A stretch of DNA of 64,000 nucleotides from Ambrosia x helenae (GCA_030844895.1 CM061223.1:36206204-36270203), one strand, 5' to 3'; shown: positions 45,773 to 58,214, counted from the stretch's first letter. Program-made: numbers and translations. Notes: generated by a model not told the origin, from the letters alone.

Positions 45773-48700
45773 CCTAGAACCCTTTACTTATTGTTGCGGT
45801 AACAAATCTCGAAGGAAAATTAGTCAAAATATGATGATGAGGTGTTTCACTTAAATTCCACCTCATTGAAAAATAATACCTATATTATTCTCTTTCCTAT
45901 CATTATATGCTACTAATTAAATACTATTTCTTTGCTTAACTATATTCTTGATAGCATAATGTAGATATAATAATGCATCATTGTTTAATTGAAATTTGTA
46001 GCTATCTCAACTGTTACTAACACACGAACAAGAGGGATTAAAAAATAAATTATTTTAACAAAGCTGGAGCATTAGGGTATCAATACTTGTTATTTTATAA
46101 TAATTTTGATAGATACTATAGATGTAATACGTATAGATAAGATACGTAGTTACGTGTATTTGTTTTGAAAGTTATGTTTTTAAACAGCAGGTTTATCTAA
46201 TTAAAGGAACTATTTTTTTAAGTATCAGTTTAGAAAGACTTATTTTTATTTATGTTAAAACATATTTTAAAAATCGCATGTACATTCTTATTCTCTAACC
46301 AGAGGCATCTTTGAAAAATACGTCCCTTAGGGTTTAGCAAATTAAAGAATTTAAATTAAACTAGGTTAGCGCCTGTTCGGTAATCTAGTATCCGTGTTTC
46401 TTCAATAAAAAACCTGCCAGATTCCATATCGGGTTTATCCATGAAATTGTCCAACAACTTTTTCTTCAGTGAGAGTTTTAGTTTCATTAAATTAACATCT
46501 ATTCCGCTTTCAACCTATAAAATAGACATCTAATAGTAAGTTATTGACATTATTGATAAACTGATGAATAATAAAGTTCTGAAACCTTACATTTGCTCAG
46601 TTTCTACTCAGACTATCATTAACACACTGGCGAACACACTGGCGCAAAGTTTAATTAAATTAAACTATACATATGCAAAGATACTTCAATAGAGGCGCAA
46701 AGTTTAATTAAATTAAAATTAAACAATTAATAACATATGTGCTTAGTAAAAATTAAAGTGGGAGAATGTATTGAGGATTACCTGCGCAAAGTTTGTTATC
46801 TTCGCAAAGGTGTAGGAGAGAGTGGAAAATCAGTGCAGTGTCCCACTTCTGCCAATAAAAAGAACAACAATAAGTTAAAAAGGTTAAATTAATATGATAT
46901 ATGTTAAAACAAAACTTATGTTCCTAATTTTATCTCAATATCTATTATACTATGTATTCGTATTATTATTATGATAACATCTGTATGTATGTAAATTAAC
47001 AAATCATTAATTGCCTATGTATAGATAAATTAACAAACTGTTGCATCAAGAAAAAACATAAGGAATATATACCATTGAGGGATTGCGCTCAATCTCAGAT
47101 CAAATAAATTTATTCAATGTTATTGTTATCCAAAACGAATGACTGCCAATCAAAGATAATAGGGTTGATCATTTATTAATATCAAATTAAACATGATAGA
47201 ACACAAAACTAAAAGCGGAATCCTAACAAAAACCTTTCACAATACCGTGGTCGCCAAAGCCCTAAATCGCCATGTTCTCTCTATACTCATGGACTCTACT
47301 TCTCTTTCCATTGCTGGAGAAGGATGGCCAAACTGAAACACATAACCAAAATAAATCACAGAGAAAAAAAATTAAACATTACCTATCGAATTACAAAGTT
47401 AAAATTCATATACTAAATCTGAAAACACAAACCAAACCTCATATGAGCCATATCGAATTACAATAAATATATTAAACGAATCCCTGCCAATTAAACAAAA
47501 TAACCAATAAAAGAGACAAAATCAGATCATCTAAAACAACCTCGTTACCACAGCCTTCAAACCACCGCCGCCGGTTCGTTTTGACCCACCACTTTCGCCA
47601 CCGTCGGTATAAAAAACATCCCCTCCAATCTTCAAGCACCACATCAGGCGGTCCAACCCGTGAACCCGGACCGGCCAAGGGTCCAGTTCCCAGTCCGACC
47701 GGCTGGTTCGGTCCGGGTTTCAAAACATTGTTTTTTTTTGTTCACCAAAATGGCAAAAATATGCATATTAAGACATAGTTGAAGATTTGAGGACCTATTC
47801 TGGCGATTCACTCCCAATCTTTCACATCTAAATTCCCTAAATTGACTTTCAATAATACTTCCAAATTCAACCTTTTTTATTTAAAAAAAAAAAAAAACCT
47901 TAGATTTGATCTCAACTTAAAATAAAACGGAACAATTTCAGTAACCCCATCTCCTCAAACCTTTTCTAGATCTTTCCACAATTCATCTTCATCAACCCAG
48001 TTCATGACCTGTTTCTTTTGTTACTAAACAGTTGGGGTTTTACCAAGAACAATCATATACAGATATGTCAGTGGAATCATAAATTTCAGATCAAGACCCT
48101 GACGATTCTGATACTGAGTCATCGCATTATCTGAGTGAGTTTAGAGTGAGAATATTCCTATGTTTGAAAGTTCAGATAGAAAAAGGAAGGGATAAAGACG
48201 GGGAGTAGGTGAGGAGGTGCCCATCGTGGTGGAGGTGGATGTGTGGATGTGGTGGTAATCGGTGGCTGTGGTGAGGGTTTGGAGAGGCGCAGAGGAGGCT
48301 ACCGAATTCATGTTAGTGAGATGCAAAGGATGTTGTTAATTATGGAGAGAGATTGCAGAAAGAAAGAGGGAGATTAGAGAGAGAGAGAGAGAGGAAGAGT
48401 AGAGTGGAAGTCAGGATTTGTTTGTGGGTATCACAAAACCAGTACATGGGTTTGTGGAATACCACCAGCACAACCCTTAAAGCAGAATGTACAACACACC
48501 ATTGCATAAAACCTTTGGTTTTTAGAAGATTATAAATGTTATGTACGATCAATGGTATAACAATAAACATAATAATTGATAAAATCACAATATTAGAATG
48601 AGTGAAATTATATACCGTAATAAGTTAATATTCAATCGACGATTCGTGAAACAGAGATATTTTCTTAAGTAGTATGTTAAATGGGTATTGCGCTTATAAA

Positions 48701-48789
48701 AGTTATGCGGCCTTATGGGTTAATAATTTTTTAAGTTTTAAATTAATTATTATTGGGTCCAAATTTTAAGTTTTAAATGTGTTTTCTAT
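45773..48789. other. Mostly gene-free stretch with possible minus-strand exon remnants
   Basis: GGCGCAAAGTTTAATTAAAT is duplicated at about 46640 and 46695. A minus-strand open stretch (about 46374-46530, with MESGRFFIEETRILDYRTG) preceded by TTTTATAG looks like an exon, but I do not recognise it. A partial copy of the CCGG repeat is at 47651-47731. A block at 47581-47614 is shared with 34788-34821. A minus-strand ORF with a CT-rich leader is at 48141-48326. These could be captured gene pieces, but no bounding element was found. Confidence 0.35.
48141..48326 (-). other. Possible 5' leader and first exon, unrecognised
   Basis: An ATG in the minus-strand context AACATGAATTCGG starts MNSVASSAPLQTLTTATDY, Ser/Thr-rich and plastid-transit-like in composition. 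Upstream on that strand is a CT-rich leader (48374-48396). The frame ends soon after. I do not recognise a family; it may be a gene fragment. Confidence 0.3.
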
Positions 48790-48812
<23 letters not shown>

Positions 48813-48832
<20 letters not shown>

Positions 48833-49176
48833 GATTCGGATCGGTTGAGAACTAGGTTGAGTTGTGAGAACCGCGAAAACTCCGACTTTAAATATGAATT
48901 AAATTATTTTTTACACACTGATGTAAAAATGGCTACCACCGACGTAAAAAATTGAAAAAAAAATTATTTACGATGTCCTTACACCGGTGTAACAAAATGA
49001 CTGCACCCGTGTAAACCCATGTAACTAAATTTATATTCTATTTAATATTTTATTATGATTTAATTACAACCACAAATTCATTACATAATAAAATAAATAT
49101 AGTATAAGGTTATACTATGGTTCCTATGGTTTTCACAACTTAAACTAGATCTCAAATTATCCTAACCCTATATATA
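48813..49176. mobile_element. Fold-back element next to (TA)n and (GA)n
   Basis: The left arm GGATCGGTTGAGAACTAGG...TGTGAGAACC loosely inverts to GGTTTTCACAACTTAAACTAG...AATTATCC on the right. The inner part has TTACACCGGTGTAA. The partial element at 28290-28545 is related in inverted orientation (TTACATCGGTGTAA, CGAGTTCTCAACGGATCC). Confidence 0.55.
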
Positions 49177-49197
49177 TGTAGTATAAGGTTATATTGG

Positions 49198-49560
49198 AAA
49201 CCCTTGTTATAGTGAAAACTCTGGAAACTCTAACTTCCCAAACTTTTTTTATATGAAAATTTTAGGATACGTAATATACATGATTTTAAGCATTTTGAGC
49301 AAAAAAAAACGTCGAACACTTTTAAAAAAAAATAAATAAATAAGTTTTTGGGTAACACATTGTTAACACATGTTAATTTCGCTTAACATGTGTTACTCGA
49401 AAACTTATATTTTTTTTTTTAAAAAAAGTGCTCGGCACTTTTTTGATTTTTTTTGGCTCAAAATGCTTAAAATCATGTATATTACATGTCCTAAAATTTT
49501 CAGGCCCTAAAAAGATCGGGAAGTCAGAGTTTCCAGTGTTTTCACTATAACAAGGGTTTT
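49198..49560. mobile_element. Fold-back MITE-like element, about 363 bp
   Basis: AAACCCTTGTTATAGTGAAA at the left inverts to TTCACTATAACAAGGGTTTT at the right. Inner arms CTTAACATGTGTTAC and GTTAACACATGTTAA also pair. No ORF. Confidence 0.75.
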
Positions 49561-49572
49561 CTCCGGATCATA

Positions 49573-49576
<4 letters not shown>

Positions 49577-49614
<38 letters not shown>
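49577..49614. repeat. (TA)n microsatellite
   Basis: About 19 TA units between two fold-back elements. Confidence 0.95.
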
Positions 49615-49616
<2 letters not shown>

Positions 49617-49628
49617 AGGGATAAAATG

Positions 49629-49945
49629 AAAACCATCTTGAGTTGAGAAAACCTTTGAAAACCCATGTAAAAAAACATTATTTTTTATGAAAAAAATAAC
49701 CAATGTAAAATATATATTTTTAAGCATTATGGGCAAAAAAAAGTGTCGATGGGATTTTAAAAAAAAAAATAAACAAAGTTGCGCTGAAAACATATGTTTT
49801 TAATGTTTTCAGCTATTTAGCTATTGTAAACATATGTTTTCAGAAACTTTGTTTATTTTTTAAAAATAAATCCCGTCGGCGTTTTTTTATTTTTTTTTGG
49901 CCCAAACCGCTTAAAAACATGTATCGTGTTTTTTTATTTTGGAAT
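49629..49945. mobile_element. Fold-back element, right outer arm missing
   Basis: It starts with GAAAACCATCTTGAGTTGAG, as in the element at 28558. Inner arms AAACATATGTTTT and ATAAACAAAGTT pair with their inverses near 49830-49860. The right outer arm is lost. Confidence 0.55.
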
Positions 49946-50318
49946 GATATATTGGGTTGTTTTGGATTGAAAAACACTTAACACAACAATATACAAAAAT
50001 TTAAGACACAATCCAATGTATTATAGTCATTAAATTTAAGTTACAGATTAAACAGCCTAGTAATTACTTAAAACACTCTGCTTAAAACACCCTAGTAATT
50101 ACTTAAAACACTATGCTTAAAACACATTGTTTTCGGTTATTAATTTGTTATGTTTGGTACCTTTCGGTTTGTTTGTACTCCCGGATTCCCGGTTTTGCTA
50201 GTGTCTTACTAGCTATGGAATAAAGTTTGTTTTGCCGTCCAAAAAAAAAATTGTTATGTTTAGTGTTTTTCTAAGCAAAACAATCCAAAACATCATAACA
50301 AATTCATATGTAAAACAG
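49946..50318. other. Gene-free spacer before the viral relic
   Basis: AT-rich, with a 28-bp-scale direct repeat (CCTAGTAATTACTTAAAACAC at about 50057 and 50090). No gene seen. Confidence 0.5.
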
Positions 50319-51063
50319 GTATGTAAATTTAAACTTAAAAATCACAATATTACCATTAGAACATCTATTATAGAATACAACCCCTTAGACAAAGAAGAAT
50401 TTAAAAAACAGATAGCCAAGATGATAAACCAAGGGTTGATCAGAAAGTCAGAAAGTCCCCATGGGACGGCTGATATTGGCGATGGTGGCATCTAGTGGTG
50501 CCTCTAGTGATGTTATGGTTGATATTAGTGATGGCGATAGTTGTGGTGGTGGTCACTGGTCACAGTGGTGGTGTGGTAATGTGTTGGTGTGTGTAGGCTT
50601 TTCCTAAGATGTATCAGCAACTTTTATAGTAACAAAGCATCGGTATATTTCTAAAATATGACTTTTGTCTAGTATACATTGATAATATTTTAGTAGCAAG
50701 TGAAACAGTAAAGAAATATGATTAGCATCTAAAAGTAAAATAGTTGTTTAAAAGAGATATCATTTCTTGGTTTAGAAAGAAGAAACGGGAAGGTTGAACT
50801 ACAATCACATATTTCTATAAGGATACTTGATTTTACTGAAAATTTTAAAAATTTAAAACAAATACAAGCATTTTTGGGAATAGAAAACTATGCTAGAAAA
50901 TTTATCCCAAATTTGTCAAAAACTAGTAAGCCCATTATATAGTAAGGCAACAAAAAATGGACACAAATATTTTAATGGAGAAGATATTAGCCTAGTTAAA
51001 CACATTAAAGAAGCAATTAAAAATATTAAACTATTAGAATTACAACTTATTATATTTATTCTA
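50319..51063 (+). pseudogene. Endogenous caulimovirid polymerase relic, reverse transcriptase part
   Basis: 50319-50477 reads as the start of a caulimovirid RT (for example IRKSESPH). A GGT/GTG-rich low-complexity block (about 50478-50620) then replaces roughly the next hundred RT residues. From about 50655 the catalytic region resumes with YIDN, the second catalytic Asp being Asn, followed by several stops and frame changes. The last part (50890-51063) is open and stops matching where the Helitron begins. It is a decayed, non-functional integrated copy. The genus is not resolvable by eye. Confidence 0.75.
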
Positions 51064-51155
51064 TCTATATAATAATTGAGGTCACTTGGGTTGAATGAAG
51101 GTTTAGGAGAGAGTTTAAGGTATCCATATTGAATATGGAGCTTCAACTTGCTCCC

Positions 51156-51164
51156 TATAAATAG
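51156..51164 (+). promoter_or_regulatory. TATA-like box near the Helitron 5' end
   Basis: TATAAATAG lies 92 bp from the 5' end, followed by a pyrimidine-rich leader and TCTAGGTATGTCTC resembling a splice donor region. A plausible promoter of the original helicase gene. Confidence 0.4.
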
Positions 51165-52699
51165 TCTTTTCTATATTTTAATTTCCTACATTCTTTCATT
51201 ACACTCTCAAATCCTCACTAACAAATCTTCCAAACCACATTCATCACTCTTCTTTTTATTCATTGTTCCTTCTAGGTATGTCTCTTTTTCACGTAGATTG
51301 AAGGAAGTTCATCCATTGTAACGTGTTCCGATTCATAAACGTTAAAAATAGGCATATCATATGATCCTCAAACCTGGAAAACTTTTATGTTATCGTAACA
51401 TCAATCAATTACTTTGACATAAACCGGTTTAATATTCAAAGAGGAAATCGTGTTTTATAAAGGTTAGTAATAATATGGAATCACTTCAGAATGTGGAAAC
51501 AATATTCAAACCTTTATGAAGAAATCGTGGTTTATAAAGGTTCCAGATTCGTTTTCTTTATGTCATCGTTTTGTAAAGTAATCGGATGGTATATATTGAC
51601 TCTTTTTTGATGTTTTTTCATTTGATTAATATGGAACCACTCTTTTTTGTAAAGGAATCAGTTAGTTATAATATGGAATCACTTCTGAAAGTGCAAACGA
51701 TCTTCAAACCGTTGTGAAGAAATATATTGAATGTTTAGATGTTTTTTCATTTTAATACTAGAATACCATCCACCGCTGCAACTAAAAGGTATGTGGTAGA
51801 TCTTTTTTTTTTTGTTTTTTGTGTGTGTGTGTTTATTAATGCGAAGTGGCTATTTTTCTAAAAGCAGAATGTCATTGTTTATATCTTTTATTATTATGTG
51901 TTTGTGATTAGTGATGTTAACTATTATGTTGGATGGGATGCATGACTTTTAAGGTCGAGATATGATGTTCATATATTGTTCATAATTGTTCTTAAAGATC
52001 TCATATGGTTTGGTGTTAAAGAGTGGATTGTTTTTAATATGATTTGATCGAGTAAGGAGCCAAATCTCAGTTCGGATTCTGGATATGGATTTGAAATAAT
52101 TATGGAGCATTTAATTTTGGATTATTAGTTTCCTAAGTTTGTGCCACATATTTGGAAAGGTAGTAAATATCCTTGAATGCATTAATTATTGGTTGACCAA
52201 GAAACTTAGGCACCAAGCATAATTTTTTCAAAAATTATAAAGGAGTCGGGTTTATAATAATTCATGTTTCTTTTATTACTTCTTTTTGTCATATTTATTT
52301 TTAAGTTAGCGTATTTAATATTTACGTTTTTTTAGACTACTCGATAAGCTTTTTCTACTGCATTGTATATACTCTTTGAATATGAAAATGCAAATGAGAC
52401 AAATGCTATTGTTTTGGGGCACACCAATGTCAAATGTAATGTTGTAATTGCTTAGGTACATGTTTTTTAAATCTTTAAATTTTTATAATTCAGTGTTTTC
52501 TTTATCTTTAAATTGATATTGTAAATTGTTTATTCGTGTTTTTGTTTACCAGCTTATTGACTGATTATATGCATTCGTGTGTTAGGGTTTCGATTTATAA
52601 ACCGAATTTTGGATTATCAGGAGCAGGGCGGACTTTTAATAAAAAAGTTGTTGAAGCTATGTCGTCAATAATATGGGGTAATGATATGTACCCAAGAGT

Positions 52700-53906
52700 T
52701 TATTCTTTTGTATTAATTATATTGATTGTCAATCAATTAAAATAATTAATGTGATTTAGGTTAACCATAATAGGTGGAGTAATTTTAGGACAAAATTTAA
52801 ATTTCAAATACTAATTTGCACTACATAATTAATGCTTTATCATAATTTACGCTTTCTATATTCATACTAAAATTTAAACTTTCCATAATACAAATATATA
52901 AGGAAAAAAAACACTTATATTATAAGTGTATACTAAATTAAATAGATTTTGTTACAGAAAAATATGTTAATTTATATATTTAGTTTACATTTTATAAGCT
53001 ACCATGTTTGATATATAACATCAATACATATATATTTAGATGTAAAAGACGTATTTATAATATGTAAACAACTAACAAACCAATCATTTTTATAATACGT
53101 TTGAATTTCGTAAGACATAATTATTACTCGTAGAAATGAATAAACAAAAAAAGCCACATTTGGTATATTTTATTTTTGAATTTCAAAACTTATAAATCTT
53201 TTACACAAAAATACTAAACACATAATGGAAACTTACCAATTTTACTTATACGACTTTAATAATCAATCAAGATTTGATCCTGAAAACTATATTAAGCGTT
53301 TAATGTGATTTGTTAAGATTTGAATATTAATTTACATTTATTCTTTTGTATTAATTATATTGACTGTCAATCAATTAAAATAATTAATGTAATTTAGGTT
53401 AACCATAATAGAGGGAGTAATTTAGGACAATATTTAAATTTCAAATACTAATTTGCACTACATAATTAATGCTTTATCATAATTTACGCTTTCTATATTC
53501 ATACTAAACTTTAAACTTTCCATAATACAAATATATAAGAAAAAAATCACTTATATTATAATTGTATACTAAATTAAATAGATTTTGTTACAGAAAAGTA
53601 TGTTAATTTATATATTTAGTTTACATTTTATAAACTACCATGTTTGATATATAACATCAATCCATATATATTTAGATGTAAAAGACGTATTTATAATATG
53701 TAAACAACTAACAAACCAATCATTTTTATAATACGTTTGAATTTCGTAAGTCATAATTATTACTTGTAAAAATGTTTAAACAAAAAAACCACATTTAGTA
53801 TATCTTATTTTTGAATTTCAAAACTTATAAATCTTTTACACCAAAATACTAAACACATAATGGAAACTTACCAATTTTACTTATACGACTTTAATAATTA
53901 ATCAAT
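52700..53906. repeat. Direct duplication of a 570-bp AT-rich block
   Basis: 52700-53270 and 53338-53906 share sequence throughout with scattered differences, at an offset of 638 bp and with a 67-bp spacer. No coding content. Confidence 0.85.
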
Positions 53907-54291
53907 ACTAATTTATCAGTTAATTTTGTATATTATACTGTTCAAATTAGTCATAAATGCTATTTAAAATATGATGACAATAACTTCGCTAATTTCAATC
54001 AATTTTCATTGATTGACGTCTTAATACATGCTTTCCATTTTTGCACTTCATCTATATAGATAGTTTTATCAAATCCATCTCAGTTGCTCTACACAGAATT
54101 ACTTGATTGTGCAACAGCATTCCAACTAATACTAAAACTAATATTACGGTTTTTAAACCCATTTATATCTTATTGACTGAATTGAATTTTTCTATTACTA
54201 TTTTACAAATATATTACTAATTACTAATAATTACTAATACTAATGAAATTAAAGAAATTGAATTTGAATTGGTAAGTCAATTTGATATATA

Positions 54292-54404
54292 AATAATTTA
54301 ATGAGACAAAAAAAAAATGGTAATAAATTTAGGTTTACTATATTTGCTTTATTATAATAACTCTCATTAAATTTATTACCATTTTTTGTCTCATTAAATT
54401 ATTT
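54292..54404. repeat. Long hairpin, arms about 36-40 nt
   Basis: TTTAATGAGACAAAAA...ATGGTAATAAATTTA inverts to TAAATTTATTACCAT...TTTGTCTCATTAAA around a short loop (about 54332-54366). A further TTTAATGAGAC copy follows near 54463. Confidence 0.8.
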
Positions 54405-55410
54405 TACGAAATTATGTCTCATTAAATTTATTAAATTTAACTCTAATTTCAGCTTACCATAATTTAATGAGACGAAATTAAGTTTAATACGAAATTATTG
54501 TTGGTAATTATGAATCAATTTAATTCGTAATTATGAATCAATTTAATTCCTATTTATAAATAAATTTAATCAAACTTTTATTATGTATGATTGATTATAA
54601 ATCAATTTATAATCAATAAGTTAGACTTACCATAACTTAATGAAACAAATTTAATTTTAATACGAAATTATTTTTGGTAATTAGTAATCAATTTAATCCG
54701 TAAGATGGAACATCAATTTAATCCATAATTATATATAATTTTAATCAATTTTTTATTATGTATGATTGATTATAAATCAATTAAATCTATAATTTTGACT
54801 TACCATAATTTATTTATCGAATTTATGTATGATTGATTATGAATCAATTTTACCATTTTTTTGTATTAATGATTCATTATGAATCAATTTAATCCATAAT
54901 TTAAATACAATAAAGCATTCAGTTGTACATTATTCAAAATATAGAATCGATTAGGAGTAGAAATATTAACTCAATGAATATTCTAGACAACCATTTTAAA
55001 CATATATCTATGTATACAAATTTTAAGAATCGATTAACAACTAAAGTTTTTTTTTTTAATTTTAACACTTATTATACAAATCTTTTATTCTAAAAAAGTA
55101 TGTTATGAATGTGTAGTTATATAATTGTTATGAATTGATACTTAACTAAGTATAGAGTGTAACTTGCGAAAGAAGGTTTTGTGTTTTGAAATTAGATTTC
55201 TAAAATTGAATGAATTTTACACAATTATGGCATAATTGGTCATCAATTTATAGAGTAAATTAGATTTCTAAATGTAGCGAAGATTGATTGACTGATTGAT
55301 TGATAAACCAATCTTTACCCAAATTTTCGCAACCATTAACTTCAATAGTTATTTAATCTCATATTTTTACGAATTCTGATTGGTGTTCATTGCAATTAAT
55401 AAGATTTATT

Positions 55411-56500
55411 CAATTTGAAATGCGAATATTTTAAATATAATTGATTTGAATTACTGATTACGATTTTAAGGTTATTTATTAAGATTTTTAATCTCATTTA
55501 TTTATATTACTATTTTTACGAATTCTGATTGGTCTCCATTGCAATTAATAATATTTATTCATTTTCAATGTTATTTATTAAGAGTTTTAATGTTATTTAT
55601 TGACATTAATAATAGTTGACCAAATTTAATGTTATTTAGTAAAAAAAATTAATCTCATTTATGTATATTTCTAATTTTACGAATTTATGTTTAAAATTAT
55701 TGACCAAATTTAATTTTTTATATTATGACTTTCGTTTAATCAATTCTTATTAAAAGATAATCATCAAAATCATTTCAATAGTAATATGCTAATTTTAATA
55801 TGTCTATAATAATTTGTCGATAATTGGTAAGTCAATTTGAAACGCGGATGTTTTTATGTAACTGATTTGAATTATTGATTACGATTTTAAAGTTATTTAT
55901 TAAGATTTTTAAACTCATTTATTTATATTACTATTTTTACGAATTCTGATTGGTCTTGATTGCAATTAAAAAGATTTATTCATTTTTAATGTTATTTATT
56001 AAGAGTTTTAATGTTATTTATTGACATTAATAATAATTGCAAGAATTTAATGTTATTTAGTAAAAAAAATTAATCTCATTTATATATTATTAATTTTATG
56101 AATTTATGTTTAATATTATTGACCGAAATTAATTTTTTATATTATGACTTTCTGTAATCAGTTTTCATTAAAACAAAATCATCAAAATCATTTTACTAGT
56201 AATTTGCTAATTTTAAGATGTCAATAATAATTTGTCGATAATTGGTAAGTTAATTTCAAATGCAGATGTTTTTAATGTAATTGTTTTAAATTATTGATTA
56301 CAATTTTGAGGTTACTTATTAACATTTTTAATCTCATTTATTTATATTACTATTTTTACAAATTTATTTTTAATATTACTGACCCAATTTAATTTTTCTA
56401 TTATTTTTAATATTATTGACCCAATTTAATTGATTTGAATTATTGATTACATTTTTTGAGGTTACTTATTAACATTTTAAATCTCATTTAGTATTGATTT
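55411..56500. repeat. Tandem array of about 420-bp AT-rich units
   Basis: Units start at 55411, 55833 and 56251 (AATTTGAAATGCGAAT and variants), two full and one partial, with a further fragment at about 56428. Each contains ATTACTATTTTTACGAATT or a variant. The unit divergence suggests an old array. Confidence 0.8.
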
Positions 56501-56620
56501 TCACCGTGGTTTTAGCTTGATTTTTAGGTCATTGGTTATGAGTCAAACCGTCAAAACAGTTTAGGGTCTTCTGGATATATTTACCTTAAATTCTTGATGA
56601 TAATACAATTATAATGCCAA

Positions 56621-57115
56621 ATGTCTTTCTTTTCCTCACCAGAGTTGTTTTTGACAAATTTCACTGTTTTGTTATTCAAATGGTTCAGGGATCCTATAAG
56701 TGGACATAAATTCTTTTCAAAGCCACGAGTTTCAAATCGTCTTGCCATGTCAATTCGTGTTATAGAAGCTAAAATAATTCAGGGAGTAACATTGGAATGC
56801 GAACTTTTTTCCAAAGAATTAGGCTGTCCCCATCTGATAAGAAGATTCCTTTCAAATTTAACAGAAGACAATTCCCTCTTACTTTATGTTTCGCAATGAC
56901 AATAAATAAGAGTCAACGACAAACCCTATTTAGGGTAGGTCTGTATTTAAAAGATCCTGTTTTTACACATGGGCAGTTTTATGTCGCTGCCAAGTGACAA
57001 AAGTAGAGATGGCCTGAAGATACTAATATTGGGCAAAGATGACAGCGTTAATAATAAATACCAAATGTTGTCTATAAAAAAATATTTTGAAGTTTGTGAA
57101 TAAGTATGTGATCAT
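56621..57115 (+). pseudogene. Broken Helitron helicase C-terminus
   Basis: 56750-56830 reads RVIEAKIIQGVTLECELF. After a frame change it reads LSPSDKKIPFKFNRRQFPL, LCFAMTINKSQ (helicase motif V/VI area) and FTHGQFYVAAK. A TGA at 56997 ends the frame where the copy at 1-147 continues, and another shift restores similarity to about 57100. At least two shifts make it non-functional. It gives the Helitron its orientation. Confidence 0.85.
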
Positions 57116-57437
57116 ATTTTGCATAAATTGTTTAATTTTTTTTTTTATAATTTTTGGGTTGTATGATTTGTTAAACTACATTTATTTACTTTGAATTTAA
57201 TCTTCATTTGTATGTCGGTACAATAAATATATGTTTATTCATTTCATTATTTGTTTTTAAATCACGTCAACTCAAACATTTGTTGATTCATATATATGTT
57301 ATTGGGTAACATTAAACTTTTTTATGATAATATACAATCAACCAAAATTCACACGAATTGTATTACGTAATTTTCAATAAATAAATTTGCATACTACAAT
57401 CTTTATAGAATTTTTTTTCATTTGACATGGATATATA

Positions 57438-57466
57438 CCGCGTGTACACGCGGGGCTCTAACCTAG
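57438..57466 (+). repeat. Helitron 3' terminal palindrome and CTAG end
   Basis: CCGCGTGTACACGCGG is a perfect 16-nt palindrome. Nine bases later comes CTAG. The layout equals that at 664-692. Confidence 0.9.
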
Positions 57467-57850
57467 TATTATATAATTGTCGAAACAGATGGATGTAAAG
57501 AAGGATACGGAGCAGTTCTTTTATGCATACCAAACAAATATAGTTTAAAAAGTGAAGAAAAAATTTGTGCCTATGTTGGTGGAATTTTTTTTTTTTTTTC
57601 AAAATAAAAACAACTGGACAAGTATAGATTTTGAGATACAAGCATCAATTTATGCTCTAAAAAAATTTAAAATATCTTTTATTAAGGAATTTATAGTAAG
57701 AACCGATTGTGAAGCAATTTTAAAATTCATAAAAAAACGACCAGAGTAAGAAGATTAACAAAACTCGATGGGTAAACCTACATAATATTATACAAGGAAA
57801 TGGTTAGGCCATAAATTTCGAGCACATAAAAGGAGAAAAAACAAGCTTTT
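57467..57850 (+). pseudogene. Endogenous caulimovirid relic, RNase H part
   Basis: Directly after the Helitron the frame reads ETDGCKEGYGAVLL, the RNase H start of caulimovirid polymerases, then WTSIDFEIQA and RTDCEAI. A T-run (57585-57599) shifts the frame between them. Further stops follow near 57749. It continues the relic at 50319-51063 and was separated from it by the Helitron. Confidence 0.8.
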
Positions 57851-58214
57851 GTTTTTAGAAGGACAGGAAAACAAGACAAAGCAAAGCTTATACAGCCTGC
57901 ACCGTTTGAGAGGGTTATTCTAATGAATACATCATCTAAAGAAGAAAAAACAGAAAAACTGATGAGTCAGTCAATCAAGGCAACCGAACTAAACAACTAT
58001 AGACAATTGCGTGCAACAATAACTGGTCTCAACAATGTTACACATGTATAAAACAAAGGCATTTTACAGCAAGGACGAACTCCTATAAACAAAATAAAGA
58101 AAATTCAGTCATTACTTTTGGAAATTACGCCTTACAAAGTTCCGACCTATTATTGGGATGAAATTAACAGAAAAGCAACAATATTTATTAGATAATCTTT
58201 AGCATATTCAAACT
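57851..58214. other. Decayed viral spacer between RNase H and transactivator-like region
   Basis: Stop-rich, A-rich sequence probably representing the end of the polymerase gene. No ORF survives. Confidence 0.45.

Larger units (their letters stand above)
51064..57466 (+). mobile_element. 6.4-kb Helitron inserted in the caulimovirid relic
   Basis: The 5' end TCTATATAATAATTGAGG follows A at 51063. The 3' end CTAG (57463-57466) is followed by T, preceded by a perfect 16-nt palindrome (57438-57453). Viral polymerase sequence lies on both sides, so both ends are fixed by the host frame as well as by terminal motifs. Inside: a TATA-like start region, a 570-bp direct repeat, long AT-rich tandem DNA and a broken helicase C-terminus. 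No Rep domain was found, and the ORF at 52536-52745 is unrecognised. It is an internally decayed, once autonomous-type element. Confidence 0.85.

Noticed and set aside
45457..45777. 106-codon ORF
   Set aside because: It is produced by the CCGG repeat with no protein-like composition.
46374..46530. Minus-strand exon-like stretch
   Set aside because: Open, with an acceptor-like border, but the family is not recognised; noted only in the regional entry.
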